DNA of 64,000 nt from SZAS-103 sp038226665 (GTDB taxonomy: Bacteria > Pseudomonadota > Gammaproteobacteria > Xanthomonadales > Xanthomonadaceae): NCBI GenBank assembly GCA_038226665.1, contig JBBRQI010000009.1, positions 35,004-99,003 on the forward strand, in the 5' to 3' direction. Below are positions 9,607-18,793 of the stretch, one piece after another. Under the pieces are notes generated by a model. That model was not told where the DNA came from. It made no database searches and saw nothing but the letters and a program-made list of their open reading frames with translations. The translations under genes and the position numbers were made by a program. Numbering within the stretch: position 1 is the stretch's first letter; each line of letters begins with the position of its first letter.

Positions 9607-10709
9607 TGGATCACCGTGCGGATCGACTTGCCTTCGTTCATCAGGTCGAACGCTTCGTTGATGCGATCAAGCGGCAGGTTGTGGGTGATATAGGGATCCA
9701 GCGCGATCTCGCCACGCATGGCTTGCTCCACCATGCCCGGCAATTGCGTGCGTCCGCGAACGCCACCGAATGCCGACCCGCGCCAGACGCGCCCTGTCAC
9801 CAGCTGGAACGGTCGCGTGCGGACTTCCTGTCCTGCTCCAGCGACGCCGATGATGATGCTCTCGCCCCAACCCTTGTGGCAACACTCGAGCGCGGCGCGC
9901 ATTACGTCGACATTGCCGATGCATTCGAAACTGTAGTCGACGCCGCCATCGGTCATGTCGACGATTGCATGTTGGATAGGGCCTGCGACGTCGCGTGGAT
10001 TCACGCAATCGGTCGCGCCGAGCTGGCGCGCGAGCTCGAACTTCGCGGGATTGGTATCGATAGCGATGATGCGCCCCGCTTTCGCCATCACCGCGCCCTG
10101 GATCACCGCCAAACCAATCCCGCCGATCCCGAACACAGCGACCGATGCGCCGGGTTCGACCTTCGCCGTGTTGAGCACCGCGCCGATGCCGGTGGTGACG
10201 CCGCAACCGAGCAGGCAGACTTTTTCCAGCGGCGCGGCCTTGTTGATGACCGCCAATGAAATTTCAGGCACCACCGTGTATTCGCTGAAGGTGCTGGTGC
10301 CCATGTAGTGATGGATGGACTTGCCGTTCTGCGAGAAACGCGATGTGCCGTCTGGCATCTGGCCGCGGCCTTGCGTCGCGCGCACAGCCTGGCAAAGATT
10401 AGTTTTGCCGGATTTGCAGAACTTGCATTGCCGGCATTCGGCCGTGTACAGCGGGATCACATGGTCGCCGACTTTCACACTCGTCACGCCAGCGCCGATC
10501 TCGACCACCACGCCACCGCCTTCGTGGCCGAGTACGGCGGGAAACAGGCCTTCGGGATCGTCGCCACTCAGCGTGAATGCGTCGGTGTGGCAGACGCCGG
10601 TCGCCTTGATCTGCACCAGCACTTCGCCCGCGCGCGGACCTTCGACATCGATCACTTCGATCGACAACGGCTTGCCCGCTTCCCACGCGACGGCTGCACG
10701 GCTTTTCAT
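9600..10709 (-). CDS. frmA: S-(hydroxymethyl)glutathione dehydrogenase / class III alcohol dehydrogenase
   Basis: Oxidises S-hydroxymethylglutathione with NAD as the main step of glutathione-dependent formaldehyde detoxification. It can also reduce S-nitrosoglutathione. The 369-residue length is standard. Zinc ligands are seen at Cys40 and His62 (catalytic) and Cys92, Cys95, Cys98 and Cys106 (structural). The NAD-binding glycines are in VFGIGGIGLAVI. No frmB or frmR lies next to it; gshA, which makes the glutathione precursor, is about 0.9 kb upstream on the same strand. The gene ends by overlapping the convergent PP-loop gene by 7 bp. Confidence 0.95.
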   Translation of the reverse strand: MKSRAAVAWEAGKPLSIEVIDVEGPRAGEVLVQIKATGVCHTDAFTLSGDDPEGLFPAVLGHEGGGVVVEIGAGVTSVKVGDHVIPLYTAECRQCKFCKSGKTNLCQAVRATQGRGQMPDGTSRFSQNGKSIHHYMGTSTFSEYTVVPEISLAVINKAAPLEKVCLLGCGVTTGIGAVLNTAKVEPGASVAVFGIGGIGLAVIQGAVMAKAGRIIAIDTNPAKFELARQLGATDCVNPRDVAGPIQHAIVDMTDGGVDYSFECIGNVDVMRAALECCHKGWGESIIIGVAGAGQEVRTRPFQLVTGRVWRGSAFGGVRGRTQLPGMVEQAMRGEIALDPYITHNLPLDRINEAFDLMNEGKSIRTVIHY

Positions 10710-10751
10710 TGTTGACTCCTTGCTGATGATTCCTCTGCCACCAGGAGAGAA

Positions 10752-10830
10752 TGCCCGATGGGCAGGGGTTGGGCGAAGCGCAGCGACGGATTCTTTCGCC
10801 CCTCACCCCAACCCTCTCCCGATGGGAGAG
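10752..10830. repeat. Intergenic inverted-repeat element with two GAT-loop hairpins
   Basis: Two short hairpins, TGCCC-gat-GGGCA (10752-10764) and CTCTCCC-gat-GGGAGAG (10814-10830), bracket an imperfect inverted pair of GGGGTTGGG and CCCCAACCC. The right half resembles the CCCTCACCCCAACCCTCTCCC type of dispersed intergenic repeat known from many proteobacteria. It lies between frmA and the UPF0149 gene and may also slow transcription. Confidence 0.6.
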
Positions 10831-10849
10831 AGACTCATTTTCAGACCAA

Positions 10850-11593
10850 TCAGGTATCCACAACCCCGCAGCACTTCTTGAACTTGCGCCCGCTGCCGCA
10901 TAGGCAGGGATCGTTGCGTCCCGGCGCTGCTTCCTTGCGGATCGGCGTTCGAGGCGTGAATTGTTGGAGGCGATGCATGTTGAGCTCATGCAGCATGTGC
11001 GGGATGCCGGCGATCACGTCCAGTCGTTCGTCTGAGGAAAGCGGCTCGGTGGGCGCGTCGCCTTCGGGCGTCGGCCATACGCCTTCCGCGATCGCTTCGA
11101 TGCCGATCAGCGACTCGTCGATCCACGGTTGCTTCGCGCAGCTTTCTTCCCACGCATCGGAACGCAACTCGACGCCGTCGAGGAATCCGCACGCCCATTC
11201 GATTCCGTAATCGTCCGCTGCATCCGGCTCGGCATCGTCGCGACCGATATCGTCGCGCTCTGGCAACGCGATCAACGGCATATCGCGATCGCGCATGCGC
11301 TTGGGTTCGATCGCGACGCGGCGCGCGATGTCGTTCCATAGCCCCATCAACAGACGGTGCACGCGCTCGGATTCCTCGGACGATTCCCAGCGCGGCGGGC
11401 GTCCACCCCAGACATGCGGCATCCACTCATCGGCCGGCACCAACTCCGTTCCGACTACCAGCGCCGAAAGGTATCCGTCGAGCATTTCGAGCGACATGCC
11501 CTTGAACGGCACCGCGCGCAGTTCGAGCAACGCATCGAGTTCGTCGAGATCGGCGTCCGGAATTGCAGTTCGATCGGGTGGGCGCAGCTCCAT
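10850..11593 (-). CDS. UPF0149 / YecA-like protein with C-terminal SEC-C zinc motif
   Basis: A 247-residue protein. The N-terminal and central part is a UPF0149 (YgfB/YecA-like) helical domain with MSLEMLDGYLSALVVG and WACGFLDGVEL. The last ~20 residues are a SEC-C zinc-binding motif (RNDPCLCGSGRKFKKCCG) like the one at the C-terminus of SecA. Such tails bind zinc and are thought to mediate contacts with SecB or ribosomes; the cellular role here is unknown. It starts 1 bp after the gshA stop, so it is almost certainly translated from the same message. The ATG at 11593 fixes the N-terminus at MELRPPD. Confidence 0.88.
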   Translation of the reverse strand: MELRPPDRTAIPDADLDELDALLELRAVPFKGMSLEMLDGYLSALVVGTELVPADEWMPHVWGGRPPRWESSEESERVHRLLMGLWNDIARRVAIEPKRMRDRDMPLIALPERDDIGRDDAEPDAADDYGIEWACGFLDGVELRSDAWEESCAKQPWIDESLIGIEAIAEGVWPTPEGDAPTEPLSSDERLDVIAGIPHMLHELNMHRLQQFTPRTPIRKEAAPGRNDPCLCGSGRKFKKCCGVVDT

Positions 11594-11594
11594 G

Positions 11595-12959
11595 TCAGTA
11601 GGCGAACTCGCGAAACACCGGATCGACGGAACCGTTCCACGCGCCGTGAAACAGCTCAAGCTTGCGATCGGCTGGCGTTTGTCCGGCCGCGACGAATTCC
11701 AGCAACGGCTCCAGATAGATGGTTTCGTCGGCGCCGTTGCGGTTCTTGCGCGCACGGCGCAGCAGGCCGTGACCTGCGATCTTCAACGCTTCGCGCGCGA
11801 GGTCGAGCAGGGTGCCGTCGCGGAACGGCAGCGCAAAACCGTGGCGCGGCACGCCATCGCGCAAGGCGTGGCGCTCGGCCATGGTGAAATCCTTGACCAA
11901 GTCCCACGCAGCATCGAGTGCGGTGTCGTCGTACAGCAAGCCGACCCAGAACGCAGGCAACGCGCACAGGCGATTCCACGGTCCACCGTCGGCGCCGCGC
12001 ATCTCCAGGTATTTCTTCAGGCGCACTTCCGGAAATGCGGTGGTCATGTGGTCGGCCCAGTCGGCCATGCGTGGTTTTTCGCCGGGCAATGCGGGCAATT
12101 TCCCGGCGAGGAAGTCGCGGAAGCTCTGGCCCGACGCGTCAATGTATTCGCCGTCGCGATAGACGAAATACATCGGCACGTCGAGCAGGTAGTCGGTGTA
12201 GAGCTCGTAGCCGAAGCCGTCGGCAAACACGAAGTCGAGCATGCCGGTGCGATCCGGATCGGTATCGGTCCAGATGTGCGAGCGATAACTCTTGAAACCG
12301 TTCGGCTTGCCTTCGGTGAACGGCGAGTCGGCAAACAAAGCCGTCGCGATCGGCTGCAGCGCGAGGGACACGCGGAACTTCTTGATCATGTCGATTTCGT
12401 CGGCGACATCGAGGTTCACCTGCACGGTGCAGGTGCGCGTCATCATGTCGAGGCCGAGCGAGCCGACTTTCGGCATGTACGATTTCATGATCTGGTAGCG
12501 GCCCTTCGGCATCCACGGCATGTCTTCACGCTTCCACTTCGGCTGGAAGCCCATGCCGAGAAAGCCGACTTCTAGTTCGCTCGCAACCGCCTGCACTTCG
12601 TCGAGATGATTGCTGGTTTCGCAACACGTTTCGTGGATGGTTTCGAGTTGCGCGCCGGAGAGTTCGAGTTGTCCGGCTGGTTCAAGCGTCACCGACGCGC
12701 CGTCCTTGAGCAGCGCGATCAGGTTGCCGTGTTCTTCCACCGGCTGCCAGCCGAAACGCGTGAGGCCTTGCAGCGTCGCGCGGATGCCGCGATCGCCATC
12801 CCAAGGCAACGGCCGCAAATCATCGAGGCGGAAACCGAACTTCTCGTGTTCTGTGCCGATCCGCCATTGCTGTTTTTTTCTTCCGCCCGATGCAAGGTAA
12901 TCCACCAGCGCATGGCGGTTTTCGATCGGCGCATCTTTGACGTTGCTCGGACCCGACAT
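11595..12959 (-). CDS. gshA: Glutamate-cysteine ligase, plant/alphaproteobacterial type
   Basis: Catalyses the first step of glutathione synthesis, joining glutamate and cysteine using ATP. The 454-residue protein has the GCS2-type pattern: WRIGTEHEKFGF near residue 33, the LEPAGQLELSGA metal/substrate segment, MTRTCTVQVNLD, and KKYLEMRGADGGPW toward the C-terminus. This is the form found in plants, alphaproteobacteria and Xanthomonadales rather than the E. coli GshA type. It is followed at once by the UPF0149 gene. Its product feeds the glutathione used by FrmA and the Grx protein encoded nearby. Confidence 0.93.
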   Translation of the reverse strand: MSGPSNVKDAPIENRHALVDYLASGGRKKQQWRIGTEHEKFGFRLDDLRPLPWDGDRGIRATLQGLTRFGWQPVEEHGNLIALLKDGASVTLEPAGQLELSGAQLETIHETCCETSNHLDEVQAVASELEVGFLGMGFQPKWKREDMPWMPKGRYQIMKSYMPKVGSLGLDMMTRTCTVQVNLDVADEIDMIKKFRVSLALQPIATALFADSPFTEGKPNGFKSYRSHIWTDTDPDRTGMLDFVFADGFGYELYTDYLLDVPMYFVYRDGEYIDASGQSFRDFLAGKLPALPGEKPRMADWADHMTTAFPEVRLKKYLEMRGADGGPWNRLCALPAFWVGLLYDDTALDAAWDLVKDFTMAERHALRDGVPRHGFALPFRDGTLLDLAREALKIAGHGLLRRARKNRNGADETIYLEPLLEFVAAGQTPADRKLELFHGAWNGSVDPVFREFAY

Positions 12960-13014
12960 TCAATTCTCCAGAATCCTATTGCCGCGATCAGCCTGCGAGG
13001 TGGCCTGCCTGCCT

Positions 13015-13020
13015 TACAAT
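13015..13020 (+). promoter_or_regulatory. Possible -10 box for oppA
   Basis: TACAAT lies in the gshA-oppA divergent interval, 86 bp before the chosen oppA start. No good -35 is at standard spacing. A 15-bp tandem repeat (13054-13083) lies between it and the gene. Confidence 0.3.
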
Positions 13021-13106
13021 CGCGTAAGCCGCAGTGTACTGCCAGCTTCGTTGCATTCCATGTGAAACCATTCCGTGTGAAACACTTCGTCCCAACACCA
13101 GCACGA

Positions 13107-14696
13107 ATGCACCGCACATGGCTGTCGGGCATCCTGCTGCTCGTGTCCACGAATGTATGGGCGCACGACGCGGTACTCAATCGCGGCAACGGACCGGAGC
13201 CCTCGACGCTCGACGCGCACCGTTGCCAGGAAGTCGCCTGTGGCAATGTGTTGCGCGATCTTTACGAAGGACTGGTCGCGGAAGGTCCGGATGGCGCAGC
13301 GGTTCCGGGCACGGCCGAACGCTGGGAAACATCCACCGACGGACTAACCTGGACTTTCCATCTGCGCGCGCACCTGCATTGGTCGAATGGCGAAGCGCTC
13401 GATGCTGTGCAGATTGCGGAGAGTTTTCGCCGCGCGTTCGCATCGACGACTGCTGCGCCGTTCGCCGAGCAGTTTGACGCGTTGCGCGGCGCACAGGCCG
13501 TCGAGCAAGGCAAGTCGTCGCTGACGGCTTTAGGTGTCGAAGCGACCGACCCGCGCACCGTGGTGTTCCATCTCACGCGTCCGGTGCCATTGCCGCATTT
13601 GCTGCTGTTGCCGATTGCGTATCCGGTCTATTTGCCGGCCGTGCAGAAATTTGGCGCGCAGCACACACGCCCCGGCAACATGGTTTCCAATGGCGCATAC
13701 CGCCTGCGCGCGTGGTTGCCACAGGCGGCGATCATGCTCGAACGAAACCGGTATTTCCGCACGCCCGCATCGATTGCGATGGTGCGGTACCACGTCACCG
13801 AAGATGCGGGCAGCGAACTCAAGCGCTACGAAGCCGGCGATCTCGACCTCACCGAAACCCTGCCGCCGCAGCCGCTCGTGCAACTGCGCGCGCGTTTCGG
13901 GAACGAATTGCGGATCGCGCCTTATCTTGGCGCGTTCTGGTTCGGCTTCAACGTGACCAAGCCGCCATTTAGTGATCGCGACAGGAAACATTCCGCGCTC
14001 GCGCTGCGTCAGGCGTTGTCGTTCGCGGTGGATCGCGACAAGCTCACGCGCTATCTCACCGGGTTCGGCGAAACCAACGCGTTCGGCATCGTGCCGCCGC
14101 AGGTTTCCGGGTACACGCCACCTCCGATTGAAGTCGCGCATTGGACGCAGGCGCAGCGCGAACGCGAAGCGCTGCGATTGTTCCGCATCGCCGGTTACAC
14201 ACGCGACGATCCACCGACGATCGAACTGCGCTTCAACACATCGGTTCTTCATCGCCGGCTCGCGCTCGCGGTCGCGGCGATGTGGCGCGAGACGCTCGGC
14301 GTGCGCGTCACTTTGCGCAACGAGGAATGGAAGGTTTTCGTGCAGAACCGACGCTTGCGTGTGATCACGCAGGTGTTTCGCGGTGGGTGGATCGCGGATG
14401 TCGACGACGCGCGCAATTTCCTCGCCGCATTCGCGAGCGATGGTGCGCTGGACTGGACTGGCTGGCGCGATCCGAAGTTCGATGCATTGATCGCGCAAGC
14501 CGATGCCGAGCCGAACGAAATCCATCGCAACGCGCTGCTCGCGCAAGCGGAAGCACGATTGCTTGCGGCGCAACCAGTGCTGCCCTTGTATTTCTATACG
14601 TCGAAGCATCTGGTGAAGCCGTGGATTGTCGGTTACACGGCGAATGCGCTGGATCATCATGCGAGTCGCTTCCTGTCCTGGAAGGATTTGCGGTGA
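13107..14696 (+). CDS. oppA: Oligopeptide ABC transporter substrate-binding protein
   Basis: Periplasmic solute-binding protein (SBP_bac_5 family) of 529 residues. The ATG at 13107 gives a clear signal peptide (MHRTWLSGILLLVSTNVWAH) with cleavage after AHA or nearby; the frame is open further upstream but without signal-peptide features. Family landmarks include the opening LNRGNGPEPSTLDAH, RDLYEGL, WTFHLRAHLHWSNGE and the late region PLYFYTSKHLVKPW. It should capture oligopeptides and deliver them to OppB/C. oppB follows 25 bp later, but the genes for OppC and the ATPases do not. Confidence 0.92.
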   Translation: MHRTWLSGILLLVSTNVWAHDAVLNRGNGPEPSTLDAHRCQEVACGNVLRDLYEGLVAEGPDGAAVPGTAERWETSTDGLTWTFHLRAHLHWSNGEALDAVQIAESFRRAFASTTAAPFAEQFDALRGAQAVEQGKSSLTALGVEATDPRTVVFHLTRPVPLPHLLLLPIAYPVYLPAVQKFGAQHTRPGNMVSNGAYRLRAWLPQAAIMLERNRYFRTPASIAMVRYHVTEDAGSELKRYEAGDLDLTETLPPQPLVQLRARFGNELRIAPYLGAFWFGFNVTKPPFSDRDRKHSALALRQALSFAVDRDKLTRYLTGFGETNAFGIVPPQVSGYTPPPIEVAHWTQAQREREALRLFRIAGYTRDDPPTIELRFNTSVLHRRLALAVAAMWRETLGVRVTLRNEEWKVFVQNRRLRVITQVFRGGWIADVDDARNFLAAFASDGALDWTGWRDPKFDALIAQADAEPNEIHRNALLAQAEARLLAAQPVLPLYFYTSKHLVKPWIVGYTANALDHHASRFLSWKDLR

Positions 14697-14721
14697 GCCA
14701 GCGTATGATGAGTGCTGGCGC

Positions 14722-15660
14722 ATGAAGCGTTTCGCACGCGCGCTATTCGAAGCACTACTGACGCTATGGCTTCTCGCGACGCTGTGCTTCGCGTTGCTGC
14801 ACGCCGCTCCGGGCGGGCCGTTCGACACCGAGAAAGCCGCGCCGCCGGAAGTGCAGGCCGCGCTTGCCGCGCAGTATCGGCTCGATCGCCCGTTGCCCGC
14901 TCAATACATCGCGTGGCTCGGCGATGTCGTGCGCGGCGATCTCGGGCCGTCCTTCCAGTATCCGGATTACCGCGTCAGCGAACTCATCGCGCTCGGCCTG
15001 CCGGTGTCGGCATTGTGCGGCGGCATCGCGTTGATTCTTGCGATTGGTGTCGGCGTACCGCTCGGACTGGTTGCCGCGCTGCATCGCGGTCGCGCAATCG
15101 ACCGCGTGCTGATGGGCTTTTCCGGACTCGGACTTGCGATGCCGAAGTTCGTGGTCGCGCCGTTGCTGGTGTTGTTGTTCGCGGTGACACTGCACTGGTT
15201 GCCCGGCGGCGGTTGGGATCCATCGACACCGCTGACCTTGCTGCGCAGCGCATTGCTGCCCGCGCTCGCGCTCGCGTTGCCGAACCTCGCCTACTGCGCG
15301 CGCATCAGCCGCGCGGCATTCCTCGATGTGTTGTCCAGCGACTATTTGCGCGCCGCGCGTGCACGCGGATTTTCGTCGTCGCGCATCTTGTTGGTGCATG
15401 CGCTACCTTCCGCACTGCTGCCGGTGATCGCATGGCTCGGTCCGGCGCTGATCAACATCGTCAGCGGTTCGGCGGTGGTGGAACAGGTGTTCGGCATTCC
15501 GGGGATGGGCCGCTACTTCGTGCAGGGCGCGTTGAATCGCGATTACACGCTGGTGCTGGGCGTGGTGCTGGTGGTTGGCACGTTGATCGTGTTGATCAAT
15601 GCGATGACGGATGGGGTGCGGGCGTGGATTGATCCGAGGTTGCGGGATGGGGATTCGTAA
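14722..15660 (+). CDS. oppB: Oligopeptide ABC transporter permease OppB
   Basis: Inner-membrane permease of 312 residues with six predicted membrane spans, beginning MKRFARALFEALLTLWLLATLCFALLH-like. The BPD_transp_1 EAA-type loop is visible in the stretch DYLRAARARGFSSSRILLVHALP. The periplasmic segment APGGPF and the following large loop are typical of OppB/DppB. It forms a pair with OppA just upstream. The expected OppC permease and OppD/OppF ATPases are not downstream; the next gene is a monofunctional amidohydrolase, so the partners must be elsewhere or lost. Confidence 0.93.
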   Translation: MKRFARALFEALLTLWLLATLCFALLHAAPGGPFDTEKAAPPEVQAALAAQYRLDRPLPAQYIAWLGDVVRGDLGPSFQYPDYRVSELIALGLPVSALCGGIALILAIGVGVPLGLVAALHRGRAIDRVLMGFSGLGLAMPKFVVAPLLVLLFAVTLHWLPGGGWDPSTPLTLLRSALLPALALALPNLAYCARISRAAFLDVLSSDYLRAARARGFSSSRILLVHALPSALLPVIAWLGPALINIVSGSAVVEQVFGIPGMGRYFVQGALNRDYTLVLGVVLVVGTLIVLINAMTDGVRAWIDPRLRDGDS

Positions 15661-15748
15661 TCGTCAGGCAAGATAGAAGGGTTGCACGGCCAAACCGGGG
15701 CGTTGTTACACTCTCCGAGACGTTGCTTGCGGTTCAAGGGGGACCCCC

Positions 15749-17068
15749 ATGAAACACATCCAGCTGTGTGCGTTGGTTCCTGCGCTTCTTCTTGCAGCCA
15801 TTGCTCCTGAGGAAACAAGCGCCGCAGCCGGCGTCGGTGCGGAGCAAGTCAACGCCATTTACCCGGATATCGAAGCGCTCTACATCGAGCTACATCGCAA
15901 TCCGGAACTAGCATTTCACGAACGCCGCACGGCGGCGACGCTCGCGGCGCGCGTCAAGGAATTGGGGTATGAGGTCACGACCGGCGTCGGCGGCACCGGT
16001 GTCGTCGCGATCCTGAAAAATGGCCCCGGCCCGGTGGTGATGTTGCGCACTGAACTGGATGCGCTGCCGATCGAAGAGAAAACCGGTCTTCCGTTCGCGA
16101 GCACGGTGAAGACAAAGAACGAGGCCGGCGAACTTATTCCCGTCTCGCATATGTGCGGACACGACCTGCACATGTCTGCGTGGGTCGGCACGGCCGAACT
16201 CATGGCGAAGAACCGCGAGGGCTGGCATGGCACGTTGATGCTGGTCGGGCAGCCGGCGGAGGAAATAGTTTCCGGCGCGGCCGCGATGATCCGCGACGGC
16301 CTGTTCACGCGGTTTCCGAAACCCGATTACGCGTTTGGGGTTCACGATGAAAGTTCGCTGCCGGCTGGTGTGCTCGGATTCCATACGGGCTACTTCCGCG
16401 CCGCAGTGAGTAATCTCGATATCACCGTGTACGGCAAGGGCGGGCACGGTGCGTATCCGCAGAAAACCGTCGACCCGGTTGTACTTGCCGCGCGCATCGT
16501 GCTCGGTTTACAAACGATCGTGTCGCGCGAGAACAATCCTATTGATCCCGCCGTGATCACGGTCGGCAGCATCCACGGCGGAACCGTGTGGAACATCATT
16601 CCGGATCAGGTGAAGCTGCAACTGACCGTGCGATCGTTTGATCCGGAAGCGCACAAGCGCCTGTTGAGCGCGATTGCGCGCGAAACGAAAGGCGAGGCGC
16701 TGGCAGCCAACGCACCGAGAGAGCCTCTCATCGAGACGAAATCCAGTACCGACGCTGTGTTCAACGATCTCGAGTTGACTCTGCGCACAGTCGCCGCGGC
16801 GCGCGTGGCACTGGGCGCGGAGAGAGTTGTGGAGATGCCCGCGCAGATGGGCTCGGAAGACTTCTCGCAATTCGGTCTCGCCGGCGTGCGCTCAGTGCTG
16901 CTGCACGTCGGCGCAGTCGATCCGGCGAAATTGGAAGAGGCGCGCAAAACCGGAGTATCGGTTCCTGGAGTTCACACGTCGCTATGGGCACCTGCGCGCG
17001 AGCCGACGATCAAGGCCGCGATCACTGTGGAGACGGCGATATTGATGGACTTGATGAAGGCAGGGTAG
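15749..17068 (+). CDS. Exported M20-family amidohydrolase
   Basis: A 439-residue metal-dependent amidohydrolase of the M20D/IAA-amino-acid hydrolase group. Landmarks are LHRNPELAFHERRTA, LRTELDALPIEEKTG, MCGHDLHMSAWVG (metal ligands), GQPAEEIVSGAAAM (catalytic glutamate pair), and the dimerisation domain with GKGGHGAYPQKTVDP. A signal peptide of about 25 residues precedes it (MKHIQLCALVPALLLAAIAP), so it works in the periplasm. It would hydrolyse N-acyl or N-benzoyl amino acids; specificity is not known. It follows oppB by 88 bp and could process imported or periplasmic peptides, though that link is a guess. Confidence 0.92.
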   Translation: MKHIQLCALVPALLLAAIAPEETSAAAGVGAEQVNAIYPDIEALYIELHRNPELAFHERRTAATLAARVKELGYEVTTGVGGTGVVAILKNGPGPVVMLRTELDALPIEEKTGLPFASTVKTKNEAGELIPVSHMCGHDLHMSAWVGTAELMAKNREGWHGTLMLVGQPAEEIVSGAAAMIRDGLFTRFPKPDYAFGVHDESSLPAGVLGFHTGYFRAAVSNLDITVYGKGGHGAYPQKTVDPVVLAARIVLGLQTIVSRENNPIDPAVITVGSIHGGTVWNIIPDQVKLQLTVRSFDPEAHKRLLSAIARETKGEALAANAPREPLIETKSSTDAVFNDLELTLRTVAAARVALGAERVVEMPAQMGSEDFSQFGLAGVRSVLLHVGAVDPAKLEEARKTGVSVPGVHTSLWAPAREPTIKAAITVETAILMDLMKAG

Positions 17069-17135
17069 GCCGGCACGCAGCGTGTGAAATGTTTTGCTCT
17101 AACGTCCCTCATCCGCTTTCGGGATTGTTCAAAGG

Positions 17136-17732
17136 CTAAACCCCAAGCCACCCCGCCACCACCGCCCGCGCCTCGTCCACTCCCTGCTTGGTCTCCGACG
17201 AAAACACCTGCGCCGTCGCGCGATCCGGCAATGCCTTGCGCACGGCGAGCAGCGTCTGCGCCTGCGGGCCGCGGCCGATCTTGTCGCATTTGGTCAGCAG
17301 GCAATGCGCGGGCAGGCCGCGGTCGGCGGCGAAACGCAGCATGTCGAGGTCGAATTCGCGCAGCGGGTGGCGGATGTCCATCACCACGACGATGCCGCAC
17401 AGCGCGATGCGGGTGCGGAAATAATCGTTGAGGAAACCCTGCCAGTGCGCGCGCAAATCCTTCGATACTTTCGCGTAGCCGTAGCCTGGGAGGTCGACGA
17501 AGTACTTGCCCTTCACTACCTCGAAGAACACCAGTTGCTGGGTGCGGCCGGGCGTCTTGGAGGTGCGCGCGAGCGCGCTATGGTTGCAGATGGTGTTCAG
17601 CGCGCTCGACTTGCCGGCGTTGGAACGGCCGGCGAACACAACCTCGCGGCCGTCGTCGGCAGGCAGTTGCTGCGGCGTATGCGCGGCGGCCAAGTAGGCG
17701 GTGCGCGCGAGTACGTTGGAGGATTTGGTCAT
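17136..17732 (-). CDS. engB: Ribosome biogenesis GTP-binding protein EngB (YihA/YsxC)
   Basis: Small TrmE-Era-family GTPase of 198 residues required for 50S subunit assembly. Motifs are in normal order: G1 AGRSNAGKSS, G2 region KTPGRTQQL, G3 DLPGYGYA, G4 LTKCDK. The length matches the family. It is divergently arranged with the cytochrome c4 gene across about 140 bp, an arrangement also common in pseudomonads and xanthomonads. Confidence 0.95.
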   Translation of the reverse strand: MTKSSNVLARTAYLAAAHTPQQLPADDGREVVFAGRSNAGKSSALNTICNHSALARTSKTPGRTQQLVFFEVVKGKYFVDLPGYGYAKVSKDLRAHWQGFLNDYFRTRIALCGIVVVMDIRHPLREFDLDMLRFAADRGLPAHCLLTKCDKIGRGPQAQTLLAVRKALPDRATAQVFSSETKQGVDEARAVVAGWLGV

Positions 17733-17869
17733 GCGGCATCATGGCTTGCATGGGGTCGCAGGGCCAGCGCGGCCCTACTTCGTTGACCCTGCTTAGGCGC
17801 GCGGGGATAATCGAACGGTTGCGCGCGCATGGGGAACATCATCGCGCGGCCCCACCGATCGGAGCTCAC

Positions 17870-18685
17870 ATGACTTTCAAGCGCATCCTGGCTGTGGCCG
17901 CCCTCCTCGCAACTGCGGTCGCGTTCGCGCAGCCCCAGCCTGCGCAAGCACCGGCCACCACGGTCACGCCATTGCCAGCCGCTGCGCCTGCGCCGACGAT
18001 GTCGCTGACCGACGCGCACGCACTGGCCAAGCCGGGCGACGCGAAAGCCGGACAGATCAAGGCCGCTGCCTGCGGCGCCTGCCATGGCCTCGACGGTAAC
18101 TCGTCGGATGCGCAATATCCGAAACTCGCCGCGCAGCAGGAGCGCTACATCGCGCGCCAGCTCGCGATGTTCAAGACCGGCGAGCGCGAGAACCCGATCA
18201 TGATCGGCTTCGCGAGCGCGCTGGAACCGCAGGACATGCGCGACATCGGCGCTTATTTTGCTAACCAGAAAGTGCTGCCCGGCGTCTCCGACGACACGGT
18301 CATCAAGGATGGCCCGAACCTGGGCAAGAAGTTCTATGCGGTTGGTGAGGCGATCTATCGCGGCGGCGATGCCGCACGCGGCGTGCCGGCCTGCATGGCT
18401 TGCCACGGTCCGACTGGCGCCGGCAATCCGGGTCCGGCGTATCCGACCCTCGGTGGCCAGCATGCGAAATACGTTTCCGCGCGGCTCACCGCATTCCGTG
18501 GCGGCCTGATCCTCGGCAAGGGCGATTACGCGAATGCCGTGATGGCCGGCGTCGCGAAGAACCTGACCGACGAGGAAATCCAGGCGTTGTCGACGTATGT
18601 CGAAGGCCTGCATCCGGCGAAGGACGATGCCGCGAGCAAGACCGCAGCGACAGCGCCCGTCGCACAGCCAGCCCACCAGCATTGA
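17870..18685 (+). CDS. Di-heme cytochrome c4
   Basis: Periplasmic di-heme electron carrier of 271 residues that can donate electrons to the aa3 oxidase encoded further along. Two heme-attachment motifs are visible: CGACH at residues 68-72 and CMACH at 175-179. A signal peptide (MTFKRILAVAALLATAVAFAQ) is followed by a proline/alanine-rich linker of about 25 residues before the first heme domain. A histidine-containing tail (AQPAHQH) ends the protein. The ATG at 17870 matches the signal peptide; an upstream in-frame ATG does not. dsbA and the EEP nuclease follow on the same strand. Confidence 0.93.
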   Translation: MTFKRILAVAALLATAVAFAQPQPAQAPATTVTPLPAAAPAPTMSLTDAHALAKPGDAKAGQIKAAACGACHGLDGNSSDAQYPKLAAQQERYIARQLAMFKTGERENPIMIGFASALEPQDMRDIGAYFANQKVLPGVSDDTVIKDGPNLGKKFYAVGEAIYRGGDAARGVPACMACHGPTGAGNPGPAYPTLGGQHAKYVSARLTAFRGGLILGKGDYANAVMAGVAKNLTDEEIQALSTYVEGLHPAKDDAASKTAATAPVAQPAHQH

Positions 18686-18793
18686 ACCAATCCGCATGAC
18701 CGACGGTCGGTTTGATGCGGCCGCGATCATTCCCGCAACACATCGGCGCAACATTGCCACATTGACCACAGCCTGATCTTCGAGGATCCATCC

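Noticed and set aside
17760..17776. AGGGCC/GGCCCT hairpin between engB and cytochrome c4
   Set aside because: Short GC-rich stem of a kind expected by chance at this GC content.
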